Shown: positions 17,808 to 26,320, counted from the first letter of the stretch. The stretch is DNA of 32,723 nt from Candidatus Omnitrophota bacterium (GCA_023819315.1 JAMWBQ010000009.1:1-32723), one strand, 5' to 3'. The notes: generated by a model from the sequence alone, not told the origin. Translations and numbers: made by a program.

Positions 17808-17816
17808 ATTATACCA
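17808..17816 (-). promoter_or_regulatory. Extended -10 promoter for the rpiB-glyA-dnaE block
   Basis: TGGTATAAT on the minus strand is a perfect extended -10 element. The 17-base-upstream hexamer is ATTTTT, a poor -35, but the region upstream is very rich in A and T (17817-17840), as in UP elements. It lies in a 94-base gap, the largest between full genes, which supports a real promoter. Confidence 0.65.
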
Positions 17817-17859
17817 CTTTTTATATATTAAAAAATATGGAGATAAACAAAATATAATT

Positions 17860-18927
17860 CTAACATAACCATTCTAAGAGTTCATCTATAGCATCTTTCA
17901 ATAGGTAATAAACTCTTTCGTATATCTCGTAAGGTTTACCAATAGGATCAAAAATATCCACTTCTCTTCCTTGGGACATAAATTTCCGTAGAGGAAAAAC
18001 TCTTGACTCCGCGGTAGGCTCTAATTTTACTATATAATCCTTATGCATCTCTTCCATTACAAAAATAAGATCACTAGAAAGGATCGTATACCTATCAATC
18101 TTTTTAGAACGATGGCTACTGGCATCTATATCCTCCTTCTCCCCTAAAACTCTCAAAGTCTCATAATTTGCCGGCTCACCTTCTAGAGGTATAATTCCTC
18201 GTGAAATTATCTCGTATCTATCACAAAGATAAGGAGCCTTGCGATAAATACTATTCTTCAAAATATACTCTGCCATAGGTGAACGACAAGTATTACCTGT
18301 GCATAGGAAAACTATTCTTTTCTTAAATAGTACATTCATAAGCTCAATATTGGTAATTACTCCTTCCCTCAATATTCTAAAAGGATGAGAAGTTATATCC
18401 ACAACTGTTGATGGTTGAAAAAAAGTAACTTGCCCAGCATCCACTATAAGGTCAACTTCTTCGCCAAATATCTCCTCTATCTCTTTAGCACTCACCGACT
18501 CTCTCTCTCCACTTCTATTAGCAGAAGATAAATATATCGGTGTATTTAGTTCTCTAAGAATTAAGTTAAGAACATTATGGGAAGGAACTCTTATTCCAAT
18601 TTTTTCTGAGGAATCCTTAGAATAGAAAACAACCGTTAATGGTCCAGGCCAGAATTTCTCTATTATGCGGTAAGCGAAAGGGGGCATAAGAGAAAAATAA
18701 TCAACTGCTTTATCTCTACTCTCTAAACATAAAGTAAATGGTTTATCCCATGGCCTATTCTTTATCTTATACAGTCTTTCCACTGCTTTCTTATTATCGT
18801 AAATAACCCCTAAACCGTAAACTGTCTCTGTGGGGAGTGCAACAATCCCTCCTGATTTAAGGACTAAAACGCACTCTTTAACTGTTGCCATATCTATATT
18901 ACGAGGATTAATCTCTACCCTCTTCAT
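17860..18927 (-). CDS. Fusion: TsaC threonylcarbamoyl-AMP synthase + YwlE-type arginine phosphatase
   Basis: 355 residues in two domains. Residues 1-200 are TsaC/YrdC, which makes threonylcarbamoyl-AMP for the t6A tRNA modification: PTETVYGLG (32-40), KIKNRPWDKPF, SSANRSGE and STVVDITSHPFRILREG. Residues about 203-355 are a low-molecular-weight phosphatase with the P-loop CTGNTCRS (C209-S216) and the acid motif DPIG (D327). The Thr at 213 is the residue that favours phospho-arginine over phospho-tyrosine in Bacillus YwlE, where tyrosine phosphatases have Ile; arginine phosphatase is therefore the better guess. Bacillus has the two as neighbouring genes. The start overlaps purE by four bases. 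Confidence 0.93.
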   Translation of the reverse strand: MKRVEINPRNIDMATVKECVLVLKSGGIVALPTETVYGLGVIYDNKKAVERLYKIKNRPWDKPFTLCLESRDKAVDYFSLMPPFAYRIIEKFWPGPLTVVFYSKDSSEKIGIRVPSHNVLNLILRELNTPIYLSSANRSGERESVSAKEIEEIFGEEVDLIVDAGQVTFFQPSTVVDITSHPFRILREGVITNIELMNVLFKKRIVFLCTGNTCRSPMAEYILKNSIYRKAPYLCDRYEIISRGIIPLEGEPANYETLRVLGEKEDIDASSHRSKKIDRYTILSSDLIFVMEEMHKDYIVKLEPTAESRVFPLRKFMSQGREVDIFDPIGKPYEIYERVYYLLKDAIDELLEWLC

Positions 18928-19382
18928 TTGTTTAACTCTTTTATAAGTTTAGATAACTTTGAATAATAATCTTTATCAAACAAAGAAATAATCTCCAAAG
19001 AAAAAATTATGGCATTTAAAAATCCTCTCTTACCAATTCCACTACTCAGTAATCCTATACCTTTAGGAACTTGCACTATAGATAAAAGACTATCCAAACC
19101 ATCCAAGACCCCTCCTTCTAAAGGAACACCTATCACAGGTATCCTCACATAGGAAGCAATAAACCCTGGTAAAGCGCAAGCTAATCCTGCACAAGCAATA
19201 ACTACCTTTATTCCCCTCTTCTCTAATTTTCTACAGAAATCTCTTAACTTTTCAGGTTGACGATGCGCAGAGATAATCTCTAATATATAAGGGATACCTA
19301 ATCGCTCTATTAATTCTAAGCCATCCTTTAATCTCTCTAAATCAGATTTACTTCCTAATACTATAGCAATTCTTTCTCCCAT
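18924..19382 (-). CDS. purE: N5-carboxyaminoimidazole ribonucleotide mutase-like PurE
   Basis: De novo purine enzyme giving CAIR. About 152 residues. AIVLGSKSDLE at the start, catalytic ISAHRQP (His40) and LDGLDSLLSIVQVPKG (the substrate-binding loop) are typical of PurE. In the segment that is normally GAAHLPG, this protein has CAGLACALPG: the conserved His is Ala (residue 70). The ATG at 19382 is preferred to the one at 19388 because AGGAG lies six bases before it but only touches the other. It lies 13 bases after purD. No PurK is seen in the window, so the N5-CAIR versus direct-carboxylation route is open. Confidence 0.88.
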   Translation of the reverse strand: MGERIAIVLGSKSDLERLKDGLELIERLGIPYILEIISAHRQPEKLRDFCRKLEKRGIKVVIACAGLACALPGFIASYVRIPVIGVPLEGGVLDGLDSLLSIVQVPKGIGLLSSGIGKRGFLNAIIFSLEIISLFDKDYYSKLSKLIKELNK

Positions 19383-19401
19383 AATCATCTCCTTTTGTAT
19401 C

Positions 19402-20700
19402 TTAGGTTTGTAAATATTTCAATGCTTTATCACCAATATCTTTACGATAATGGATATTCTCAAAATAAACATTTTCTATAGCGCTATAAACTTTTTTCTG
19501 GGCATCTACTAAATCTTTAGCCAATCCTACGATATTTATAACTCTACCCCCGTTAGTTAAAAATTTTACCTTTTTAGAAACTTTATCTTCAAGTTTAACT
19601 GTGCCAGCGTGGAAAACCAATATATCTTCTAAACAACTAATTTTCTCTAACCCGAATATATCTTTACCTTTCTCATAAGTAGAGGGATAACCACCATTAG
19701 CTAAAACAACACATAAACAGAACCTCTCGTCCCAATCCAAATTTATTCTGTCAAGTCTACCTTCTATAGTCGCTAAAATAACCTCTACTAAATCGTTTTT
19801 CAATTTAGGCAATATTACCTGAGTTTCCGGATCACCAAAACGAACGTTAAACTCTAAAACGAATGGTTCGTTATCTTTTATCATTAAACCTGCATAGAGG
19901 ACACCTTTATAAAACTTACCATCTTTATTCAAACCTAATATTAGAGGTTTGAAAATTTTCTCTATTATCTTATTAAAAATATCCTCCCCCACTATCGGTG
20001 CTGGTGCATACGCTCCCATCCCTCCCGTATTAGGACCTTTATCACCATCGAATAAAGGCTTATGGTCCTGAGAACTAACTAAAGGTAAAATATTTTTACC
20101 ATCAATAAAAGCCAATATGGAAGCTTCTTCTCCTTTTAAATAATCTTCAATAACAATTCTATCTCCTGCTTGCCCAAATTCTTTTTTCACCATAATAAGC
20201 TCTAATGCTTTCTCTGCTTCTTCTAAAGAATTAGCTACTATCACCCCTTTCCCACTAGCTAAACCATCAGCTTTTATAACAATAGGAACACCTCTATTAT
20301 AGATATAATCCTTTGCTTCATTAAAATTGTAGAACACTCTAAAATTTGCCGTAGGAATACCTAATCTCTGCATTATTTCTTTAGCAAACACCTTGCTACC
20401 TTCCAAGATAGCTAAATCTTTTTTAGGCCCAAAAATCCTCAACCCTTTCTCTTCAAACTTATCTACTATTCCTCCTACCAAAGGTGCTTCTGGACCAACT
20501 ACAGTTAAATCTATCCTTTTCTCTTGAGCAAACCTTACTAAATCCCTAACATTGTTAGGAGAAATATCTACGTTTTCCGCTAAGTCAACTGTTCCTCCAT
20601 TACCACAAGCACAGTAAATTTTTTTAACTAAAGGGGAGTGTGCTATCTTCCATACCAAACAGTGCTCTCTCCCCCCCGAACCAATTACTAAAACTTTCAT
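19402..20700 (-). CDS. purD: Phosphoribosylamine-glycine ligase
   Basis: ATP-grasp ligase making glycinamide ribonucleotide. 432 residues, normal length. N-terminal VLVIGSGGREHCLVWKI, VVGPEAPLVGGIVD, the ATP-grasp GVPIVIKADGLASGKGV (about 134-150), GPNTGGMGAYAP (about 220-231) and EFNVRFGDPETQ (about 277-288, metal-binding Glu and Asn) are all present. The ATG overlaps the purM stop by 4 bases. Within the block purB-purM-purD-purE, other purine genes (purF, L, N, H) are not present here. Confidence 0.97.
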   Translation of the reverse strand: MKVLVIGSGGREHCLVWKIAHSPLVKKIYCACGNGGTVDLAENVDISPNNVRDLVRFAQEKRIDLTVVGPEAPLVGGIVDKFEEKGLRIFGPKKDLAILEGSKVFAKEIMQRLGIPTANFRVFYNFNEAKDYIYNRGVPIVIKADGLASGKGVIVANSLEEAEKALELIMVKKEFGQAGDRIVIEDYLKGEEASILAFIDGKNILPLVSSQDHKPLFDGDKGPNTGGMGAYAPAPIVGEDIFNKIIEKIFKPLILGLNKDGKFYKGVLYAGLMIKDNEPFVLEFNVRFGDPETQVILPKLKNDLVEVILATIEGRLDRINLDWDERFCLCVVLANGGYPSTYEKGKDIFGLEKISCLEDILVFHAGTVKLEDKVSKKVKFLTNGGRVINIVGLAKDLVDAQKKVYSAIENVYFENIHYRKDIGDKALKYLQT

Positions 20701-21689
20701 ACTATCTCTATACGCTCTTTACTCTTTATAATTTCTCCTATAACGTAAGCATCTACTTTTTTATGTAAAATATCAAAAACATCTTTAATCTTATCTTTAC
20801 TTATCACCAATATCATTCCAATACCCATATTAAATACTGAAAACATATGTTGGTTATCCATGGATGCTCTTTCTTGAATTAGCTTAAAAATTTTAGGTAT
20901 AGGCCAACTATCTTTGCGTATCACCATACATAAACCTTGGGGAAGTATCTTTGTTGCTTTGTGATAGAATGCTCCTCCGGTTATATGAGCTATACCTTTA
21001 ACTATTTTCTTATCGTAGCTAAAACTTTCAAGTAAATCAAGAATATATCGAGTATATATGCGTGTAGGTTTTAGTAACTCGTGAGCATAAGTTTTTATCT
21101 CCTTTTGGGTAAAAACTCTTCTTACTAAAGAAAAACCATTGGAATGTAAACCATTAGAAGCTAAACCTATCAATACATCACCTTCTTTTATATTTCTACC
21201 CTCCACTATATTTTTTTTATCAACTATTCCTACACAAAAACCAGCCAAATCGTACTCATTCTCCTCATACATCCCCGGCATCTGAGCAGTTTCTCCTCCA
21301 ATCAATATACAATCACTCTCTTTTAATCCATACTTAATCCCCTTCATAACTTGTGTTAACTTACCCATATCCAATTTCCCACAAGCAATATAATCTAAAA
21401 AGAAGAGAGGTTTAGCTCCTACGCAAACTATATCGTTAACATTCATTGCCACTAAATCTATACCAACCGTACGGTGAATATCAACCTCTTGAGCAATCTT
21501 TAACTTTGTTCCTACCCCATCGGTAGAAGCTACCAAGTAAGGAGACTCATACTTTTTCATAAATTTTCCTAAATCAAACAATGAAGAAAAGGCAGGAACT
21601 CTTATCCCCCTATTCACTTCCATACCTTTAACGAATCTTTCTGCCTTTTTTATATCCACTCCACAAGCTTTGTAGGTTAATCTACCCAT
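20697..21689 (-). CDS. purM: Phosphoribosylformylglycinamidine cyclo-ligase
   Basis: Converts FGAM to AIR with ATP. 330 residues, normal. Seen: YKACGVDIKKAERFV (1-20 region, where the ADIKKGE-like start is usual), VASTDGVGTKLKIA (about 52-65), TVGIDLVAMNVNDI (about 73-86), GGETAQMPGMY and GIAHITGGAF near 228-237. Six bases separate it from purB. All catalytic segments that I can place are intact. Confidence 0.96.
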   Translation of the reverse strand: MGRLTYKACGVDIKKAERFVKGMEVNRGIRVPAFSSLFDLGKFMKKYESPYLVASTDGVGTKLKIAQEVDIHRTVGIDLVAMNVNDIVCVGAKPLFFLDYIACGKLDMGKLTQVMKGIKYGLKESDCILIGGETAQMPGMYEENEYDLAGFCVGIVDKKNIVEGRNIKEGDVLIGLASNGLHSNGFSLVRRVFTQKEIKTYAHELLKPTRIYTRYILDLLESFSYDKKIVKGIAHITGGAFYHKATKILPQGLCMVIRKDSWPIPKIFKLIQERASMDNQHMFSVFNMGIGMILVISKDKIKDVFDILHKKVDAYVIGEIIKSKERIEIV

Positions 21690-21695
21690 AATAAA

Positions 21696-22991
21696 CTAAA
21701 TTATCCCAACTCGTTTATATATCCTATCAATATTTTTTAAGTAATCGTAAGGATTAAATATTTCTTCTAACTCTTTATCCTCCACGTACTGTTTTATTAC
21801 CTTACTCTTATAAACTTCATCTTTGAAATTGGAATCATTATTTATTACCCTTAAAGATATCTCCTGAATTAAATCGTAAGCCTTCATCCGTTCCAATCCT
21901 TTCTCCATTAGTTTTAACAGTAAACGTTGAGAATATATTAAACCCCTGTTAAGTTCTATATTCCTAAGCATATTGTTAGGATTAACTCTTAAGTTTTTAA
22001 TTACCTCTCTTAACTTAATAAGCATATAGTCAGTAACTATAGAAGAATCAGGAACGATCACTCTTTCACAAGAAGAATGAGAGATATCCCGTTCATGCCA
22101 AAGATTTATATTCTCGTAACTGGCTAACATATTGCCTCTCAAAAGTCTTGCTAAACCACATATCCTTTCCGAAATAATTGGGTTTTGTTTATGAGGCATA
22201 GCACTTGAACCTTTCTGTCCTTTATAGAAATGTTCTTTAGCTTCCTCTACCTCTGTGCGATGAAGATGACGAATCTCCGTAGCAAATCTCTCTAAGGTTG
22301 AGCCAAGCAAAGCTAATAGAGATAAGTAGTATGCTATTCCTTCTCGAGAAACAACTTGTGTAGAGATAGAAGAAAAAATTATCCCTATCTTTTTACATAT
22401 ATACTCTTCAATTTGAGGAGAAAGATAGGCAAAAGTTCCTACTGCCCCAGAAATTTTTCCTCTACATACTATCCTATAACTATCTTCTAATAATTTTTTT
22501 TCTCTTAATAGGTCATCGTAAAAATAAAGAAACTTTAACCCAAAACTGTATATTTCCGCATGAACGCCATGGGTACGACCAACACAAAGATTATCTTTAT
22601 ATTTTATAGCCTTATCTTTTACCTCATCCATAAGCAAATCTAAATCCTTCAAGAGTATATCAAGTGTATCTTTTATCTGCCAAGCCAAAGTTGTATCTAA
22701 AAGGTCGGAAGAGGTAAGCCCGTAGTGTAAGTACTGACTATACTTACCAATGCTAAAAGAAACATCCTTAAGGAAGGCAATTACATCATGATGGGTTATT
22801 TTCTCTATCTCTTTTATTCTCTCCACAGAAAACTTTGCTCTTTTCTTTATCTTCTCAGTTACACCTTGGGGTATTATCTTATACTTCTCTAAAGCCTCGC
22901 AGAGAAGGATCTCTATCTCAAGGAATCGCCTAAATTTATCCTCTTCACTCCAAACTTTACCTATCTCTTTAGGGGTATACCTTTCAATCAT
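21696..22991 (-). CDS. purB: Adenylosuccinate lyase
   Basis: Cleaves SAICAR and adenylosuccinate to fumarate in de novo purine synthesis. 431 residues, of the shorter (Bacillus-like) type. Seen: THHDVIAFLKDV (about 66-77), LTSSDLLDTT (about 89-98, catalytic region), GRTHGVHAEIYSFG (about 138-151) and the mobile flexible loop signature GSSAMPHKQNPI (about 261-272). A GGGAGG leader precedes the ATG at 22991. It begins the pur run, four bases after the M48 protease gene. Confidence 0.96.
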   Translation of the reverse strand: MIERYTPKEIGKVWSEEDKFRRFLEIEILLCEALEKYKIIPQGVTEKIKKRAKFSVERIKEIEKITHHDVIAFLKDVSFSIGKYSQYLHYGLTSSDLLDTTLAWQIKDTLDILLKDLDLLMDEVKDKAIKYKDNLCVGRTHGVHAEIYSFGLKFLYFYDDLLREKKLLEDSYRIVCRGKISGAVGTFAYLSPQIEEYICKKIGIIFSSISTQVVSREGIAYYLSLLALLGSTLERFATEIRHLHRTEVEEAKEHFYKGQKGSSAMPHKQNPIISERICGLARLLRGNMLASYENINLWHERDISHSSCERVIVPDSSIVTDYMLIKLREVIKNLRVNPNNMLRNIELNRGLIYSQRLLLKLMEKGLERMKAYDLIQEISLRVINNDSNFKDEVYKSKVIKQYVEDKELEEIFNPYDYLKNIDRIYKRVGII

Positions 22992-22995
22992 AGAA

Positions 22996-23742
22996 CTATC
23001 CTCCCTTATAGTACTCCTTTATTTTTGCTTCTATATTTTTTTTACGTTCCTCTATAGGTGGATGACTACTTAAAAATGCTAAGGTATACTGGCTATTACT
23101 TTCTTTCTTTAACTTTTCCATCAAACTTAATCCAGAACGAGGATCATAACCTGCCTTAATTGTATATTTAACTGCTAAGGAATCTGCCAAAAACTCATCC
23201 TGGCGAGAATAACCTAAAAAAATAACATTATACATTACATCGATAGCTTTCTTTACCAAATCACTTTGGACATCTTTTAACGCTATAGCTAAAATTAAAT
23301 TAACTCCTAAAGAAGCTTGTAACTTTTTAATTGAGTGCCTTGCACATATATGCCCTATCTCATGAGCGAGGACAAAGGCAAGTTCATCTTTATCCAAATC
23401 TTCCAAGGTTCCACTATGGACAAAAATATATCCCCCGGGTAAAGCAAAGGCATTTATACTTTCCTCGCGAATTATATAAAACTCGTAGTTTAAATAATTT
23501 CTGTCAGATAAAGATGCTATTCTTTTGCCAATACTTGTTAAGTAAGACAAAAGCTTACGGTCATAAACCATCTCGTTTTCTCTTACTATACTCTCTGCCA
23601 TATTCTTACCAATCATAACCTCTGTATTATCGTCGATAAAGTATACCTCTCTTTTCTGGGTAGCAGGATTATCTACAGTTATACATCCTACAAAGATAAT
23701 TAATAAGAGGGATAATAATGTAAATATTTTTACTCTCTTCAT
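22996..23742 (-). CDS. M48 family metalloprotease lipoprotein
   Basis: 248 residues. A type II signal ends at IFVGC (Cys20 as lipid site). The protease domain runs from about 45, with ALPGGYIFVHSGTL, the zinc motif HEIGH and the third ligand region RQDEFLADSLAVKY. These match the soluble M48 type of BepA/LoiP, periplasmic quality-control proteases attached to the outer membrane, without the transmembrane helices of HtpX. Unlike BepA, no TPR tail follows. It sits between a thermonuclease lipoprotein gene and purB, 4 bases from each. Confidence 0.9.
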   Translation of the reverse strand: MKRVKIFTLLSLLLIIFVGCITVDNPATQKREVYFIDDNTEVMIGKNMAESIVRENEMVYDRKLLSYLTSIGKRIASLSDRNYLNYEFYIIREESINAFALPGGYIFVHSGTLEDLDKDELAFVLAHEIGHICARHSIKKLQASLGVNLILAIALKDVQSDLVKKAIDVMYNVIFLGYSRQDEFLADSLAVKYTIKAGYDPRSGLSLMEKLKKESNSQYTLAFLSSHPPIEERKKNIEAKIKEYYKGG

Positions 23743-23746
23743 AACT

Positions 23747-24505
23747 TTACTCTTCCACCAATTCTATCTGGTAAGGAGAACAAGCTACTATTTCCGGACC
23801 GTTATACTCTTTTATTCTACCACTCACTTCTATGGTTTTACCTCGATAGAATATGGCTGGTTCAATATCCTTTTCTCTAAAAAACTTTAGACAATCGTTA
23901 AAAATAACCACAGTAAAATCTTTACGATAATCTCTACCAAAATTTAAGAATACCGCTTTGGGAGATTGATACGTATCAACTACCTTACCTCTAACTCTTC
24001 TTATAGAATTTATAAATTTGTGTGCCTGATCACTAGAAATAACCTCGTATGTTCCCCAAATACCTTTTTTAGAAAGCCGCGCTTTCTTTTGAAGCTCTAC
24101 AAATAGGTTAGCGTATTTTACATTGGGTGGTCGGGTATAAAGAACAGCTAAACCCTCTTCTAACAACTGAGCATTAACAAAGAGGTCATTTACAAAACAG
24201 TAACCCAATAATCTTTTATATTCATCGGTTTTCTCCACATCAAATTCTATCCTTACAAATTTATTTTCCACTAATTTGCGGTTAGCTTCCTTTGCTTCTA
24301 AGGCAAATGGTTGGGGTTGGTAAGTGAAATCTTTATCTTGTTTAATCCTTACCTCAGCGGTATCTATACCTATATAACGCAAAATTTTACCATTAGCCAG
24401 TACAATCGTATCTCCATCAATAACTTCCTTTACTTTTATGTGAGAATAATTATCTACGGAAGAACAACTGAAGAAAAATATACTAAGAAATAAGATTACT
24501 ATCAC
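23747..24505 (-). CDS. Thermonuclease-family lipoprotein with C-terminal OB-like domain
   Basis: 252 residues, with a GTG start that overlaps the preceding stop (GTGA). A short leader ends in FFSC (Cys14, lipid site). The nuclease domain (about 24-150) has VIDGDTIVLANGKILRYIGI (Asp, Arg) then DTAEV (Asp, Glu) and the later DEYKRLLGYCFV (Arg), so the main staphylococcal-nuclease active-site residues are kept. Residues about 165-252 form a second domain (VRGKVVDTYQ, FLNFGRDYRKDFTVVIF, ISGR-like GRIKEYNGPEI), similar to OB-type domains found fused to exported thermonucleases. A calcium-dependent nuclease held at the cell surface, perhaps for DNA scavenging, is inferred. Confidence 0.85.
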   Translation of the reverse strand: MIVILFLSIFFFSCSSVDNYSHIKVKEVIDGDTIVLANGKILRYIGIDTAEVRIKQDKDFTYQPQPFALEAKEANRKLVENKFVRIEFDVEKTDEYKRLLGYCFVNDLFVNAQLLEEGLAVLYTRPPNVKYANLFVELQKKARLSKKGIWGTYEVISSDQAHKFINSIRRVRGKVVDTYQSPKAVFLNFGRDYRKDFTVVIFNDCLKFFREKDIEPAIFYRGKTIEVSGRIKEYNGPEIVACSPYQIELVEE

Positions 24506-24867
24506 TCTAATTCCTTAATAATAGCAAAAAAAATATCCTGAGCAATATTAGGTTTAGGTAAAAGATACTTTCGACTAGAAACGCGTAGTTTCTGAATATC
24601 AGGTTTAATGGTATAGATCTTTATAGTTATATCAGCATCGGACAATTTTGCTTTAATCAATCCCTTTGATTCTATAGTTTTAATTATCTCTCCTTTCCTT
24701 TCCTCTAATTTACCCATACAGGCATCCCACACATCCCTATAGCTGGCACTAATAAAGCCCGTAGCTGAATCATTACTTAAAACATAACCGGTAACTATCC
24801 CCGTTCCTACTAGCACAGGAGTGCATCCCAAAATTAATATAAATCCCAGCCAAAGTAAATATCTCAT
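24502..24867 (-). CDS. DUF3568-like small lipoprotein
   Basis: 121 residues. The leader LWLGFILILGC gives a clean lipobox (Cys15). The mature part is small and mixed alpha/beta (GLIKAKLSDADITIKIYTI), resembling the DUF3568 family of predicted lipoproteins found in diderm candidate phyla. The match is from memory of the shape, so is held loosely. Function unknown. It overlaps both neighbours by four bases (HAD-protease upstream, thermonuclease downstream). Confidence 0.65.
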   Translation of the reverse strand: MRYLLWLGFILILGCTPVLVGTGIVTGYVLSNDSATGFISASYRDVWDACMGKLEERKGEIIKTIESKGLIKAKLSDADITIKIYTIKPDIQKLRVSSRKYLLPKPNIAQDIFFAIIKELE

Positions 24868-25970
24868 TTAAATTTACCCCCTTTAGAATAATGTCTTAAA
24901 AAAAAACTCTCTAAGATTTCTTTGACTATGTAAACATCTCTACTTAAAGCTTCTCCTATACCGAATCTATTCCCTCTAATCCCCAAAATTAGTATATCAA
25001 TACGATTGTATTCTTGCAAGTATTGAATTGCTAATTTTAAAGAAGAATTATGTGTAAAATATAAATTTAAATCATAACTCATCTGGGGAGAAAATAATTT
25101 GAACCGACTATCATCATCGTAGTAGGCACAATCAACAAATACAATCAATCTATTATTTTGATGAGCGAGCTTATCTAAATGATTCTCTAAAGAATTGCCC
25201 GCATCGTAAACTTTAAAAGAAACTTTCTCTTTTAATGAGCTCATTATAAGCGAACCAACACTATCATCTTCACGAATAACATTACCTATACCTACCAAGA
25301 TAAAATTATTTTGATTACTATCTATCTTCTCCTTCAATCTTTCCAGAGTTATACTTTCCTCACCAGATGGGATAAATACATTATAAAATTCCATTTCACC
25401 AACAAGCTGTGGTAGGGAAATAAATTTTATACACCTAAGTCCTAATTTCTTAGCTTCGTTAATTAACTCCTCTCGGTCATCTATATAAACTATACTATCA
25501 AAAGTAGTTTGCGCTTTTTTTCTAAGAACTTCGTAAATTTCTCTTTGGGGCTTAACTGCTTTTACTTCAAAGGAAAGGATTAAATCATCAAAAAAAGAAA
25601 ATATCTCTCCAAAACTATTCTTAAGATGTTCAAAATGAACCTTGTTAATATTGGAAATTAAATAGGTAGGGTAAATTAATCTTGCTCTACGGACCAAATC
25701 TACCATTTCTAACTTAGGAGAGAAAATATTACACCAGATATCTATAAATTCTTCGTATCCTAAATTTGCTTTAAATTTTTTAACAAACTCTTTATAGAAA
25801 TCTTGGCAAGATACTAAACCCCGCTCAAAATCCAAGGTGAAATCCTCATAGAAAAGTGTATGAATAACTCTATCTTGACTTACTCCCAATTTATCCTTTA
25901 TCTTATCTAAACCAATATCGTAATCAAAATCAAATATAACTTTGCCTAAATCAAAAGCTAAACATTTCAT
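24864..25970 (-). CDS. Fusion: HAD phosphatase + HycI-like [NiFe] hydrogenase maturation protease
   Basis: 368 residues in two parts. Residues 1-200 are a YihX-like HAD phosphatase: nucleophile Asp7 in FDLGKVIFD (the DLG form without the usual second Asp, as in YihX), LISNINK (Ser106), VKPQREIY (Lys140) and YIDDRE (Asp164, Asp165). Residues about 223-352 match hydrogenase endopeptidases such as HycI: GIGNVIREDDSVG, VDCA and FTHNSS supply D235, D280 and H307, the three Ni-binding ligands of that family. The neighbouring hydrogenase large subunit carries a tail of the kind it cuts, so the protease assignment fits context. The HAD substrate is unknown. Confidence 0.88.
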   Translation of the reverse strand: MKCLAFDLGKVIFDFDYDIGLDKIKDKLGVSQDRVIHTLFYEDFTLDFERGLVSCQDFYKEFVKKFKANLGYEEFIDIWCNIFSPKLEMVDLVRRARLIYPTYLISNINKVHFEHLKNSFGEIFSFFDDLILSFEVKAVKPQREIYEVLRKKAQTTFDSIVYIDDREELINEAKKLGLRCIKFISLPQLVGEMEFYNVFIPSGEESITLERLKEKIDSNQNNFILVGIGNVIREDDSVGSLIMSSLKEKVSFKVYDAGNSLENHLDKLAHQNNRLIVFVDCAYYDDDSRFKLFSPQMSYDLNLYFTHNSSLKLAIQYLQEYNRIDILILGIRGNRFGIGEALSRDVYIVKEILESFFLRHYSKGGKFK

Positions 25971-25987
25971 AATAATTTAATTTCCCC

Positions 25988-26305
25988 CTAATATTTTTTA
26001 TTTCCATGCCGATAGGGTCTTCTCCTATTTTTCTCCATCTTCTTAAGGATTGCTCTCTCTAAGTCTATCCTCTTTCTACCACAGTAATCAAAAATTCTTA
26101 TACAACAATCAGCTAACTCTTCTGCCACTAATTCTTTAGGTTGACGTTTGCGTAATGCTTCTAAAACCTCGGAAAGTTCCGAATGCATAAGAGCGATTAG
26201 CTCAGCATCGTTACGTGGTTTATCCCACCACCCCTTAGATTTAGCAATAGAGTAACAGTTTGCAATAATCTCTTTTAGAGAAATTTTATCTTTTACCTTC
26301 TTCAT
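25988..26305 (-). CDS. MazG-like nucleotide pyrophosphohydrolase
   Basis: 105 residues of the all-alpha NTP pyrophosphatase fold: ELIALMHSELSEVLEALRK (about 35-53) gives the ExxE Mg2+-binding set, with EELADCCIRIFDY (about 62-74) the second half, and a basic tail RRPYRHGNKKY. Such proteins hydrolyse dNTPs or non-canonical nucleotides. The length fits the compact one-domain type. It lies between the hydrogenase ferredoxin and the HAD-protease fusion (15 and 17 bases); no direct link to hydrogenase is known to me. Confidence 0.85.
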   Translation of the reverse strand: MKKVKDKISLKEIIANCYSIAKSKGWWDKPRNDAELIALMHSELSEVLEALRKRQPKELVAEELADCCIRIFDYCGRKRIDLERAILKKMEKNRRRPYRHGNKKY

Positions 26306-26320
26306 TTATTTAGATAATCT

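Noticed and set aside
17817-17838. A/T inverted repeat as a terminator of the purine/tsaC run
   Set aside because: The stem is made of A-T pairs only, with no GC core, so it should not terminate. Its place just upstream of the extended -10 fits an AT-rich promoter region instead.
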